A DNA stretch of 21,689 nt from Chlamydiota bacterium (GTDB lineage Bacteria; Chlamydiota; Chlamydiia; Chlamydiales; Parachlamydiaceae): contig JABDGJ010000017.1 of NCBI GenBank assembly GCA_013286075.1, forward strand, positions 1-21,689. Direction: 5' to 3'. The position numbers and the translations under genes were made by a program. This document shows positions 6,782 through 15,805 of the stretch, in pieces (the first letter of the stretch is position 1; each line of letters opens with the position of its first letter). The notes under the pieces were generated by a model that was given only the letters and a program-made list of their open reading frames with translations, was not told the origin of the DNA and did no database searches.

Positions 6782-7174
6782 TTACCGTTTAGAGAACTGG
6801 AATCTCTTCCTTGCGCCCTTGCGCCCGTATTTTTTCCGCTCTTTTTTACGGGGATCTCTGGTCAAAAAGCCTTTATCCTTAAAGGGGCCTCGCAAATTTT
6901 CATCATTTTGTACTAAAGCCCTGGAAAGACCTAAGCGAATAGCAATGGCCTGTGCTTCTATTCCCCCACCACGGACCCGAATCACCATGTCATACCGATC
7001 GTTTCCTCCTAGTTTTTCAAGAGGAAGCAAAATGGTTTTTCGTTGAAAATCAAGAGGGAAATAATTTTCTAGCGTCCGTCCGTTGACATCTATTTGCCCG
7101 TTGCCACTTCGAAGTCTTATGGAAGCCACAGCGGTTTTGCGTCTTCCTGTTGCTACTGTTTCTTCTTTCGTCAT
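6782..7174 (-). CDS. rpsI: 30S ribosomal protein S9 (uS9)
   Basis: Small-subunit protein whose C-terminal tail reaches the P-site tRNA. The 130-aa product has the N-terminal [17 protein letters not shown], the central [21 protein letters not shown], and the universal basic tail [27 protein letters not shown]. Length and all signatures are normal. It starts 14 nt after the stop of rplM in the classic L13-S9 pair and is followed by a strong terminator. Expression comes from the rplM promoter. Confidence 0.98.
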   Translation of the reverse strand: MTKEETVATGRRKTAVASIRLRSGNGQIDVNGRTLENYFPLDFQRKTILLPLEKLGGNDRYDMVIRVRGGGIEAQAIAIRLGLSRALVQNDENLRGPFKDKGFLTRDPRKKERKKYGRKGARKRFQFSKR

Positions 7175-7188
7175 CGTCTGATTCTCTT

Positions 7189-7629
7189 TTAAATGTTCAC
7201 TTGAATAGGTTGCTGTGCAGTAAGCTCATGTTGTTCTCCTGCAAAGACCCGTAATTTTCTTAGTTGTTGCTTGCCAAGACGCGTTTTCGGCATCATGCCG
7301 CTGACAGCGTGCTCAATAATGTAATGAGGTTTTCTGGCTTTCATAGTCCGATAAGGAATTTCTCGTAATCCACTCATTGAACCTGTGTAATATCGAAGAA
7401 CCTCTTGTACTTCTTTTTTTCCTGTTACTCGAACATGTTGTGCATTGAGAACAATCACACCATCTCCACAATCCATATGCGGAGTAAAGGAAGGTTTATG
7501 TTTTCCTCGAAGAATTTTAGCAATTTCGGATGCTAAGCGGCCCAATGTCTTTCCTTTTGCATCGAGTATGAGCCAATTTTGCGTGTTCTCTTTGCTGTTT
7601 GGAACGTATGTTTTTGCTTTCCTTTGCAT
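7189..7629 (-). CDS. rplM: 50S ribosomal protein L13 (uL13)
   Basis: Early-assembly large-subunit protein. The 146-aa product shows [45 protein letters not shown] (about 19-63) and the conserved [30 protein letters not shown] near the C-terminus. The first gene of the rplM-rpsI unit, it has a near-consensus promoter about 35 nt upstream and is divergent from miaB. Confidence 0.98.
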   Translation of the reverse strand: MQRKAKTYVPNSKENTQNWLILDAKGKTLGRLASEIAKILRGKHKPSFTPHMDCGDGVIVLNAQHVRVTGKKEVQEVLRYYTGSMSGLREIPYRTMKARKPHYIIEHAVSGMMPKTRLGKQQLRKLRVFAGEQHELTAQQPIQVNI

Positions 7630-7661
7630 GTTTTAACCTATAAGAATGAGAAATAAAAGCT

Positions 7662-7690
7662 ATCATACAAAGGAAAGATGTTTTTTGCAA
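7662..7690 (-). promoter_or_regulatory. Sigma70-type promoter for rplM-rpsI
   Basis: On the minus strand: TTGCAA (7685-7690), a 17-bp spacer and TATGAT (7662-7667), with the L13 ATG about 32 nt beyond. Both hexamers and the spacing are close to the sigma70/sigma66 consensus. Confidence 0.65.
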
Positions 7691-7704
7691 AGCCTTTTTT
7701 CCGA

Positions 7705-7733
7705 TTGAATAAAAGGAAATAAAGGCTTAGAAT
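7705..7733 (+). promoter_or_regulatory. Sigma70-type promoter for miaB
   Basis: TTGAAT (7705-7710), a 17-bp spacer and TAGAAT (7728-7733), with ATG at 7762. The -35 boxes of this and the divergent rplM promoter are 14 bp apart, so the two promoters could interfere with each other or share control. Confidence 0.6.
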
Positions 7734-7761
7734 CTTGAGTTTTCCATAAATCCAGAAAGCT

Positions 7762-9081
7762 ATGAAACAACCTAAAACTTTTTATATTCGAACCTATGGC
7801 TGTCAGATGAATGAGCTTGACTCTGAAATTATGATTGGTCAATTGGAAAATCGAGGCCTTATCCGCTGCGAAGAGGAAACCAAAGCAGATATCCTGATAT
7901 TTAATACCTGTTCTATTCGAGATTTAGCCGAAAGAAAAGTCTTAGGAAAACTCGGGCTATTGGGAACAACGAGACAAAGCCAAGCCATTATCGGAGTGAC
8001 TGGTTGCATGGCGAATGCAAAAAAAGATTCTCTTTTTCAAAAACTTCCTCACATTGATTTTGTTCTAGGTACAAACAATATCCATGAATTAAACCATGTA
8101 TTAGACGAGGTGATTGTTTCCAATAAGCAGGTTTTCCGAACCGACGATCATTTCTCCCAGGAGCTTGACTACCTAGGCGCAAAAAGGGAAGACAAAGTCA
8201 AGGCATATGTATCGATCATCCGAGGGTGTGATAAATTTTGCACTTATTGTATTGTACCCTACACTCGCGGTTCAGAAGTGTCTCGCCCTCCCGAAAATAT
8301 CTTGGAAGAATGTCGCCATCTTGTACAACAAGGATACAAAGAGATCACCCTTCTGGGACAAAACGTCAATAGCTATGGAAAAGACCAACCAGAATGGAAA
8401 TGCCTTTTTCACGATCTTCTCTATCAAATAGATCAAATTGCAGGGATAGAACGAGTCCGCTTCATGACAAGCCACCCAGTCGACATTACCATTCAATTAA
8501 TGGAAGCGATTCGAGATTTGAAAACAGCTTGTGAATTTGTTCATTTTCCTTTGCAAGCAGGAGCAAACCGAATCTTAAAGAAAATGCACCGCATCTATAC
8601 TGTTGAGCAATATCTTGAAAAGGTCGACACACTTCGGAAGCTTGTTCCTCATGTCGCCTTAGGGACGGATATTATTGTGGGTTTCCCGACAGAAACAAAC
8701 GAGGAATTCGAAGAAACGGCTCGTCTTTTACAAGAAATTGAATATTCCGTTGCTTTTCTTTTTGCCTACAGCCCTCGCAAAGGAACACCTGCAATGCGCT
8801 GGAGAGATGATATTCCAGAAGAAGTAAAACAAGAAAGATTGCAAAGACTCCTTCAAATCCAAGATGCCATTTATGCTAAACAAAGACAATTATTTCTTGG
8901 ACAAACAGTAGAAGTACTTGTCGAAAAAAGAAGTTCGAAAGATCCTCAATTTTTAAAAGGAAAAACGAGGTGCTGGAAAAATGTACTATTTACCGGTGAT
9001 GATCACTTGATTGGAACTTTGCAGCAAATACATATTCATAGCTTTAGTCACCAAACTTTATTAGGGGTTTTGTCACAATAG
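7762..9081 (+). CDS. miaB: tRNA-2-methylthio-N6-dimethylallyladenosine synthase
   Basis: Radical-SAM methylthiotransferase that turns i6A37 into ms2i6A37 in tRNAs reading UNN codons. The 439-aa length is typical. The N-terminal methylthiotransferase domain has cluster cysteines C14 (YGCQMN), C50 (FNTCSIR) and C82 (GCMAN). The radical-SAM domain has the C156-x3-C160-x2-C163 triad in RGCDKFCTYCIVPYTRGSEVSRP. A TRAM-like C-terminal domain starts near residue 375 (GQTVEVLVEKRSSKDPQFLKGKTRCWKNVLF). MiaB and RimO share this layout; the sequence YGCQMNELDSE and the VPYTRGSEVSRP stretch favour MiaB. The gene is followed after 27 nt by the kinase-like 691-aa gene on the same strand. Confidence 0.95.
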   Translation: MKQPKTFYIRTYGCQMNELDSEIMIGQLENRGLIRCEEETKADILIFNTCSIRDLAERKVLGKLGLLGTTRQSQAIIGVTGCMANAKKDSLFQKLPHIDFVLGTNNIHELNHVLDEVIVSNKQVFRTDDHFSQELDYLGAKREDKVKAYVSIIRGCDKFCTYCIVPYTRGSEVSRPPENILEECRHLVQQGYKEITLLGQNVNSYGKDQPEWKCLFHDLLYQIDQIAGIERVRFMTSHPVDITIQLMEAIRDLKTACEFVHFPLQAGANRILKKMHRIYTVEQYLEKVDTLRKLVPHVALGTDIIVGFPTETNEEFEETARLLQEIEYSVAFLFAYSPRKGTPAMRWRDDIPEEVKQERLQRLLQIQDAIYAKQRQLFLGQTVEVLVEKRSSKDPQFLKGKTRCWKNVLFTGDDHLIGTLQQIHIHSFSHQTLLGVLSQ

Positions 9082-9108
9082 ACCTCTAAAAAAAGTGAGC
9101 GTAAAATT

Positions 9109-11184
9109 ATGTGTCAACCGATTGCAAGGACTTTTCAAGCTTGCCAAGAACTCATAAATATTCCTCTTTCTTCTGAAGAAGATATTAGAAGGATATTTGC
9201 TCTCGAATATTCCATACGGATAGAAAGTCTAAGCTGGTATAACCAAGATTTAAGAACCCGAATTCAAACCCTCTCTATTAAGTTACTCAGAGATGCAAAA
9301 CAAATTCTCTGCCAAAGACATCTCTTTGCCACAGGCCGCCTCTGTGCTTTGGTATACAAAGTAGCGAGTTCCGCTTTTCGCTCCCTTGCTCAATCCAACT
9401 ACACTTTATCCCACAACTCAGCAAAACAATCGATCAATTTTATTTCTTGCGATAGGAAAGAAAAAATTGTATTCAAAGAATTCATCAGCTATTCTTCCCT
9501 CGAAGGGAATCGTCCTTATGAAGAAGAATATGTTGCAAATTCACTCCTAGCTCTTCTCTCCTGCCGATCTTGTCTTCCTTCTTATCCATTCAAGAGCAAA
9601 AGAGCAAAACAATTTGGAGTCCCTTTAGATCCTCAATCACTCCATTACATCACAACAGAAAAACAACTCAATACCTATTCTATTCCCTCTCATCTTATTG
9701 CCAAACCTTTCGTTGAAAACATGATCTTGCTTAGCGATCTTCTTAAAAATGAGAATGCACGGAAAAAGACGGCTATTCTTAATAATCTTGTTCCTGATGC
9801 AAAAATAGCTATGATCTTAGCTGCAGAAGTACAATGCCTTGATTTACATGAAGACAATATTGGAATAGTTCCCCTCCCTAATTCCGAATATGAAAAATAT
9901 AAAGCTTATTCCTTCATTTGCCAGGGGAAAATGGTTTCTTTTCACGAATTGCACATGAAATTCTTAGAAAATCAACAAGAAACTCTAGAAATAGAGATAC
10001 AAATTATAGGGCAACAGAAAAAAAATAAAATCCGAGAGGATCGCGATTTAGTAAAGGCTTTTCGTGTCCAATTTTACCCTCTTCTCTTTGACCTCGACCG
10101 TTCTATTGCCGAGAGCAACCACATTCAACTCCAGATATGTAAAAGAGAAAGAAGTCATATCATCCCACACCGGTCCGCCTTTTTACAAATAGAGAATTGT
10201 GATCACGATCTCTCCATACAAGAAATTAATTGGTTATTGAATCGCTCAGAGAGAGAAGCGCGGGTCAGTCATTGGGCAGGGAGATGGGATGCCCCGCTAT
10301 ATCACCATCTATCAACAGCTGCAGCAAAAACATTAAAACAAATGATGATGCCGATCCTTTTTCAGTTTAGTCTATCTATGCAGGCACTTACTACTGAAGA
10401 AAATAGTCTCCATAGTCTCAGAGAAAATTTTGTAAAAACATTTTCCCATTGCGTACAATATAATTACATCTGGAGCTATATTCAACAAAACGGAACGGCA
10501 ATTTTTTTAAAAAATATCACGTCTTCTACAAACCAAGGATTGCGAAAAAGAAGAAAAATCGCCTATCAATTATTTCCCCGACTCACGATGCACCAAGAAA
10601 AAGCTTTGCTAGAAAGACAATGCAATAGAGCTGAGTATCTTTTGTTGTATCAAAAACTAGCAAAGACAAAAGAAAATAATCTATACGAAATAGTACACAA
10701 GTTTATCAATACCCCTGCAATTCCTTTAGATTTTCATTCTAGAAAGATTCTCATGCAGAATTTTAAGGATAAATTACCAACACCTCTAGAATTGCAACAA
10801 ATACAAAAAAACCTTCTAGTGGCGTGTAAGCCCACAGTTCGAAAAGTGATTTATTCTATGTATCCTTTAATGGCTGATACTTGTGAACTTTTCAAATACG
10901 CATTGCCCCGAATAATTTCAATTTCACCTGAAAACCCAATTTCTCCCGAAAAATGCATTGGTAATTTTAAATATCCCTTGGATCCCGTTATCGAACTTGC
11001 GCTAAAATCTAAAGGAAAAGTATGGGAAATCGCAGATCATCTTACATCCACGCTTCGCAAAAAAGAAATTTTTCATTCTTTTAGTATGATACTCGATGCT
11101 GATCTTTACAGGCATATCTGGAGACTAAAACCAACCTCTAAAAAACGGCGCTATGGACAAAATGAATGCAAAAGTATTTATTGA
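9109..11184 (+). CDS. Unknown 691-aa protein with kinase-fold motifs
   Basis: I do not know a named family for this protein. Key elements of a protein-kinase or aminoglycoside-kinase fold can be read in order. They are EKIVFKEF with K123 (like the beta-3 lysine), EGNRPYEEEYVANSLL with E138-E140 (like the helix-C glutamate), CLDLHEDNIGI with D245 and N250 (D-x4-N spacing as in DLKPEN or DLHPGN), and LLFDLDRSI with D328/D330 (like the metal-binding DFG or DFD). Between the last two lies an insert of about 75 residues with a charged, coiled-coil-like stretch (FLENQQETLEIEIQIIGQQKKNKIRE). Residues 1-100 and 380-691 are helical and unrecognised. There is no signal peptide. It may be cotranscribed with miaB. 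The stop codon abuts the convergent sodC stop with no intervening base. Kinase activity is inference. Confidence 0.75.
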   Translation: MCQPIARTFQACQELINIPLSSEEDIRRIFALEYSIRIESLSWYNQDLRTRIQTLSIKLLRDAKQILCQRHLFATGRLCALVYKVASSAFRSLAQSNYTLSHNSAKQSINFISCDRKEKIVFKEFISYSSLEGNRPYEEEYVANSLLALLSCRSCLPSYPFKSKRAKQFGVPLDPQSLHYITTEKQLNTYSIPSHLIAKPFVENMILLSDLLKNENARKKTAILNNLVPDAKIAMILAAEVQCLDLHEDNIGIVPLPNSEYEKYKAYSFICQGKMVSFHELHMKFLENQQETLEIEIQIIGQQKKNKIREDRDLVKAFRVQFYPLLFDLDRSIAESNHIQLQICKRERSHIIPHRSAFLQIENCDHDLSIQEINWLLNRSEREARVSHWAGRWDAPLYHHLSTAAAKTLKQMMMPILFQFSLSMQALTTEENSLHSLRENFVKTFSHCVQYNYIWSYIQQNGTAIFLKNITSSTNQGLRKRRKIAYQLFPRLTMHQEKALLERQCNRAEYLLLYQKLAKTKENNLYEIVHKFINTPAIPLDFHSRKILMQNFKDKLPTPLELQQIQKNLLVACKPTVRKVIYSMYPLMADTCELFKYALPRIISISPENPISPEKCIGNFKYPLDPVIELALKSKGKVWEIADHLTSTLRKKEIFHSFSMILDADLYRHIWRLKPTSKKRRYGQNECKSIY

Positions 11185-11802
11185 TTATTTAGCCCCATTC
11201 ATTATTTCGATCACACCACAAGCAATTCTGGCCCCAGAATTTCCAGTAGGTTGTGTCTCGTAATCATCAGGATCTGCATGAATGACAATTGAACGACCCA
11301 AAATGGAGTTCTGACCTTCGAAGGCAATTTGTTTATCAATTCTTTCATAATGAGCGACACCATTTTCATCGGCGACTAAATTACCCAAGTCACCCACATG
11401 TCTCACAGGGCTATCAGGACCTCCATGTTTTTCATTTGTTGGGTTAAAATGGCCTCCAGCCGCTAACCCTTGATGACCACTACAATCTCCAAATTCATGT
11501 ACATGAAAACCGTGTTTTCCAGGAGTTAGTCCTTCTATATCTGCAATGACTGCAATTCCCTCCGGCACTTTCGTGAAAATCACCGTTCCTTGCACCTTCT
11601 CTCCTTCAATGGGACGAACGCGCACAACCGCCTGTGTAACTTCTCTTTGATCTTTTTCTTCTCCAGCAAGAGCTATCTGACTATTTTGAGTAGATCCCTT
11701 GTTATTTTTTTCTCCCGCTTTAGGCTGACGAGAATCCGTGCATGCACATCCTCCGACAAGAAGCGCTAATATTGGTCCCCAAACAAATGATAATCGTTTC
11801 AT
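11185..11802 (-). CDS. sodC: Periplasmic Cu/Zn superoxide dismutase, probable lipoprotein
   Basis: Dismutates superoxide outside the cytoplasm. The 205-aa precursor starts MKRLSFVWGPILALLVGGC, a lipoprotein-type signal with a plausible lipobox (VGGC, Cys19). A polar linker (20-55) precedes the SOD fold. Copper ligands are H100 and H102 (GFHVHEFGDC), bridging H118 and H175 (VIHADPDDY). Zinc ligands are H118, H126, H135 and D138. The disulfide cysteines C107 and C195 and the GNSGARIACGVI end are present, so it should be active. AGAGG 5 nt before the ATG supports the start. It faces oxidants made by a host cell or by electron transport. It is convergent with, and directly abuts, the 691-aa gene. 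Confidence 0.94.
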   Translation of the reverse strand: MKRLSFVWGPILALLVGGCACTDSRQPKAGEKNNKGSTQNSQIALAGEEKDQREVTQAVVRVRPIEGEKVQGTVIFTKVPEGIAVIADIEGLTPGKHGFHVHEFGDCSGHQGLAAGGHFNPTNEKHGGPDSPVRHVGDLGNLVADENGVAHYERIDKQIAFEGQNSILGRSIVIHADPDDYETQPTGNSGARIACGVIEIMNGAK

Positions 11803-11967
11803 AAAAACCTCTTTGTATAGACCAAATTTTTATCACTATCCGATCATTTAAAGCAATATTTTACCAGATTTTGAAACCATTTTGGCATGGAAATGTGCTA
11901 TGAATTTCGATGGATGAATAGATATCGGTAAAATGCGAAATGGGAATGAATGGACAGAGATGTTTTT

Positions 11968-12930
11968 TTAAATTTTTTGTATATTTGTATTAAACATTTC
12001 TTTTAACACCACAACTATTTGTGGTGCGTATTGTTGCCCAGAGTGTGACTGTAAAAATTGATGGAGAGTAGGCGTCTGACTCATTGCCAAGCTATTTAAT
12101 GGCTTCTGTATAGGCAATTCGTCGTGAGAAAAGTTAGGAAACATTTCCACAGCAATTCTTTTAAAAGCTTCTAACAATGCCCCTTGAAGGCCGATCTCTA
12201 AAGAGGAAAATAAGGGGTCGTGCTCTAGTCCACTCACCACCCATCTCGTTACTATATATGTGCGCATATCGCCTGATCTTTGCATCCAATCCTGTAACAT
12301 ATAGGCAATGAATAACAGTTTGTCGTCTAGTGTGGTCACTCCCATTTCATGGAATTCTAAATCTAAAGCATTTATATTTCTAAAATTCATTGCATCTTCA
12401 ATAAAAGACCACCTCATAAGACCATTGCTTGCTCTTGCGCGAAATTTTGGTTCAGTTGAAGGAACAAGCACTTCAGGAGCTTCTCTCCTAAAGCTAACCT
12501 CTCTATTTGGTTCATTGTCAGTTTCTACAGTTTCTGGTGTTTCGAATAAATTAATTCTAAATGGAGAAAAATTCCGATCAAGATAGTAACGCAAATGATA
12601 ATGAGATTCCCATACATCCCATAATCCTTTTTCACTTTCGGAATTCAAAAACACTCTAAAAGCCCCACTTGCATATTGGAGATCTCTTTTAAGAATGAAA
12701 TAGTTGACATTAGTGCTTTGCGCTCGATCCAAACCAGCTTGGTGAATAATCGCCATTCCCAAGTGATAGGCGCTTTGGATAATACCAAAATATAGACATT
12801 CCCCAATCAATATAATTTTTCTTTTTAAAAAAGCTCTGGTTGTTTTTCCTAATCTGGCATATGTTATGTCAATTTCTACTGAAGTTTGAATTGCTTCATT
12901 AAACAAAGGATTATAAAATTGAATATTCAT
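11968..12930 (-). CDS. Unknown 320-aa protein
   Basis: Not recognised. The N-terminal 120 residues are helical. They hold a basic segment (KTTRAFLKRK, about 29-38), a moderately hydrophobic helix (IILIGECLYFGIIQSAYHLGMAIIHQ, about 39-64) and KRDLQYASGAFRVFLNS. The arrangement looks like that of chlamydial proteins with a membrane-associated N-terminus. A polar, proline- and glutamate-rich linker follows (about 130-165: ETPETVETDNEPNREVSF). The C-terminal half (about 170-320) is a helical domain with two Trp-rich stretches (WSFIEDAMNF, DWMQRSGDM). No signal peptide or catalytic motif is seen, and no clear Shine-Dalgarno precedes ATG 12930. It lies between sodC and the 922-aa gene on the same strand with AT-rich gaps, so it is probably its own unit. 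Confidence 0.75.
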   Translation of the reverse strand: MNIQFYNPLFNEAIQTSVEIDITYARLGKTTRAFLKRKIILIGECLYFGIIQSAYHLGMAIIHQAGLDRAQSTNVNYFILKRDLQYASGAFRVFLNSESEKGLWDVWESHYHLRYYLDRNFSPFRINLFETPETVETDNEPNREVSFRREAPEVLVPSTEPKFRARASNGLMRWSFIEDAMNFRNINALDLEFHEMGVTTLDDKLLFIAYMLQDWMQRSGDMRTYIVTRWVVSGLEHDPLFSSLEIGLQGALLEAFKRIAVEMFPNFSHDELPIQKPLNSLAMSQTPTLHQFLQSHSGQQYAPQIVVVLKEMFNTNIQKI

Positions 12931-13036
12931 GCTTGAAACTTTTTTAAACTAAAGCCGTATTTTAAATAAATTAATTATAATTATAAGTATTTAAAACTAC
13001 TTTGTCAATACAAAAAAAATATAGCAAAAATAGTTG

Positions 13037-15805
13037 CTAATTAGAATTAAACTGATAAATAGATCCTTGGTTAAGTGTCAATACTGTGTCTTTATCATAA
13101 GGTTTTCCAAAATTCCCACTATCGCTATATTCAAAGGGCGCCTTATCCTTTTCAAACACTGCATTCCCTGAATAAATCGACTTGTTTGAACTGGTAACTG
13201 TCCCCACCAAGCTACTCAAACTGATCTCTGTCCCAAGTAAGGGGAGAAGGAGCTGCTCAGACTTTTTCTGGCCCAATTCCACTAAAGCATCGCGGATCAC
13301 ACCACGCATTGCAGAGCCAGGAGGGTGGCTATTGTAAATTGGCTCAAGCAATATAATTGGTTTATTATTGATGCTATCCATTAGGATACGTATAACCGCC
13401 CTTCCGACTACTTTTTTATTGGCGTCTTTAATACAAAGCAAACGCGTTTTCCCATTCATAATGCCCAACAAGCCTTTAGTAATTGTAGGGTCGCCTGAAG
13501 TCCTTTGACAACTCTCTGTGACATGCCCCATAAAAAAGAGATCTTCCAATTTATCGCTGTCCTCACAGGTCCAGCCCTTGATACTGGGATCGAGATCTTT
13601 CACTAACTCTTCGAGAGGAAAAGAGAGTCCTGTCTTCCATAATTCTAAAAGTTCTGGACGAGTAGCAAAGATGAGTTGAAGATGCGGACTATCCTTCAAG
13701 GCATAGCGTTCCTTCTGAAATGTACCATCAAAGGCTTGGTCCATTAACATTTTCAGTCCTTCCAAGGCCTGGATTTTATCAATTTCTGGTAAAGTACTTA
13801 ATTTATTCCAATAGACTAGAGGGGCCAAGGGATTTTGGCTGAACAGCTTCTGTTGGAGCTGCCATAGGCGATCGATTTCCCCTGATCCAATAAAACCCAT
13901 TTGCTCAAACATATATGTTACTATCTGTTGAGAATCTATTTTGGGATTTTTTAAGGCTTCCATTCTTTGAGTAGAAGGTAAAATCATCAATAAATTTATT
14001 AACTGTAAAGCATTCTTTATCTTAGGCCAGGATGTCGCGCCTTTGAGTTGGCTATCGAGCATGCGTAATTTTTCTGATAATCCTGGATCATCACCCTCCA
14101 AAATTTTCCCTATCATAAGGAGAAATTCACGCAGCTTTTGACCATCTTTCAAATCCTTGAGCTTGTTTACTGAACTAAGAATACTTTTTATATAGTCCAT
14201 TGTCGAAGAATCAAATTCGGGATCAACACTATATTCTCCAGTTGCCACACGCTTAGCGATTTCCATTCCAACCAGTTGTTCTCGTTCAGAATGTTTGCTC
14301 AATTCCAGGAACAGCTCCGCTATTTCAGTGAGCTGGAACTTCTTGAATAAGCAAGAACAGTAATTCGCTTTGAGTGCTGGATCTCGTAAATTCAGGATGC
14401 TTTTAAGCAGGGGCTTTACAACTTCTGGTTTGGCTGAAGAATCAGTAGGGAACCAATTCATGAGAGGATCGACAAGATCTTCTGAAAATCCAAAGTTCAT
14501 GAAAGTACGATAGCGCATAGGATCCTGCTGTAACATAAGATGCAAGACAGTTATGCGGTACTCTTTTGAAGGTAAGCTTTTTAAACAATCTGCCACCTCT
14601 TGCATTGGCATTGCGTTTAGAATTTCCTCTCTATCCTGCAGAGATAACTCTGCAAAATGCGGCCCTTTAGATGAACCTCCCTTGATCTTAATCAATACAT
14701 TAAAGGCTTGTAACTTTGTAGATAGAGCAAAGCGGGTCGGGGATAAAATTTCATCGAGCAACTTCAAAAATGCGGGTAATTGCTCATTTTCTCCAAGGAA
14801 CTCTAACTGATCGAGTGTGCTAAGTATATTCTCCCAATGACTGGAAACTGCATCCACAGCATCGTATTCCGATAAACGGAGCGCCTCATCTAAATAAACC
14901 AGAATTTTCATCCCCACAATCCGCTCTCTTTCAAAGCCAAGATTTAGCTTTTGTAAAAGCGTCCTCATTTCTTTATTGAATATCTCCTGGTTATCATAAG
15001 GAAAACGAAGGGTAAAAAATGTAAATATGTCCTCATAATGTTCTCTTTCTAAACAAAAACTAAGAAAATGCTTCAGGTCATTTCGGGAAATTTGGTCTTT
15101 CTTTACAAGCTCACCTAAGGTTTTTTCTACCAGCTTTCCTCGCAATGAGACATCGCCGATTGTCTTATTGATATCGATTGTCAATAGACAATTTAACAAG
15201 CGACGTGGGTCATATGGAGATAAAGCTGTTAAGCAGGCCACTAAGGATTCTGGAGATAGTTGTTCATGATACTTTAACACTATTTTAAATAGGACATCGA
15301 GATCTTGAGGTGAAGGCCCTCCCTCTTTTTGCAATGTGTATAGAATAATATTCTGTAAACTATCTGTATCAATATTAGAGGATTTTCCTAAAAAGATCTC
15401 GTCCAGTAGACCATCTGGAGGGGTCCATCCGGTACGCAAAAGGCTATCCAAAGCTGGCGGATCCGAGAGAGCTTGACGAAACCATTGGGCTTTTTGTTGG
15501 TTATTCATTCTTTTTAGCTGTTCGATAAAATGAGACTCTGAACATCTGCATATTTTGCTTAATGGACAGGCTTTTTCTCCTTTAGTCGCACCAGAAATGG
15601 CCAATTTTATTAAAATGGTTGGATTTTGGCTAATTGCGGGCTGTTGAGCCAGAAACTCTACCACTTTCTTTCGAGATGTATGTGCCAATTTGGCTTTGCT
15701 TTTGATAGCCTTATCCATCTCATTCTGATCCGCTCCTAATAACCATTGTTCTGACAGTGCTTCTAGCGGTTGTTCGGACGATTTATCAATATTAATATTA
15801 AACAT
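13037..15805 (-). CDS. Unknown 922-aa alpha-helical repeat protein with a distinct C-terminal domain
   Basis: Not assigned to a known family. A cysteine cluster, ACPLSKICRC (C80, C86, C88), lies near the N-terminus. Residues about 100-740 are a long run of amphipathic helices of irregular length that look like HEAT/ARM-type or other solenoid repeats (for example LVEKTLGELVKKDQISRNDL and LLLMIGKIL-type segments). Residues about 745-905 differ: ESCQRTSGDPTITKGLLGIMNGKTRLLCIKDANKKVVGRAVIRIL is strand-rich, followed by ILLEPIYNSHPPGSAMRGVIRDALVELGQ and a glycine/serine-rich end. This order vaguely recalls an acetyltransferase fold, but I would not assign it. No signal peptide or transmembrane helix. 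A TATAAT-like box is in the AT-rich upstream region, but no ribosome-binding site is obvious. A host-directed scaffold or effector is possible. Confidence 0.78.
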   Translation of the reverse strand: MFNINIDKSSEQPLEALSEQWLLGADQNEMDKAIKSKAKLAHTSRKKVVEFLAQQPAISQNPTILIKLAISGATKGEKACPLSKICRCSESHFIEQLKRMNNQQKAQWFRQALSDPPALDSLLRTGWTPPDGLLDEIFLGKSSNIDTDSLQNIILYTLQKEGGPSPQDLDVLFKIVLKYHEQLSPESLVACLTALSPYDPRRLLNCLLTIDINKTIGDVSLRGKLVEKTLGELVKKDQISRNDLKHFLSFCLEREHYEDIFTFFTLRFPYDNQEIFNKEMRTLLQKLNLGFERERIVGMKILVYLDEALRLSEYDAVDAVSSHWENILSTLDQLEFLGENEQLPAFLKLLDEILSPTRFALSTKLQAFNVLIKIKGGSSKGPHFAELSLQDREEILNAMPMQEVADCLKSLPSKEYRITVLHLMLQQDPMRYRTFMNFGFSEDLVDPLMNWFPTDSSAKPEVVKPLLKSILNLRDPALKANYCSCLFKKFQLTEIAELFLELSKHSEREQLVGMEIAKRVATGEYSVDPEFDSSTMDYIKSILSSVNKLKDLKDGQKLREFLLMIGKILEGDDPGLSEKLRMLDSQLKGATSWPKIKNALQLINLLMILPSTQRMEALKNPKIDSQQIVTYMFEQMGFIGSGEIDRLWQLQQKLFSQNPLAPLVYWNKLSTLPEIDKIQALEGLKMLMDQAFDGTFQKERYALKDSPHLQLIFATRPELLELWKTGLSFPLEELVKDLDPSIKGWTCEDSDKLEDLFFMGHVTESCQRTSGDPTITKGLLGIMNGKTRLLCIKDANKKVVGRAVIRILMDSINNKPIILLEPIYNSHPPGSAMRGVIRDALVELGQKKSEQLLLPLLGTEISLSSLVGTVTSSNKSIYSGNAVFEKDKAPFEYSDSGNFGKPYDKDTVLTLNQGSIYQFNSN

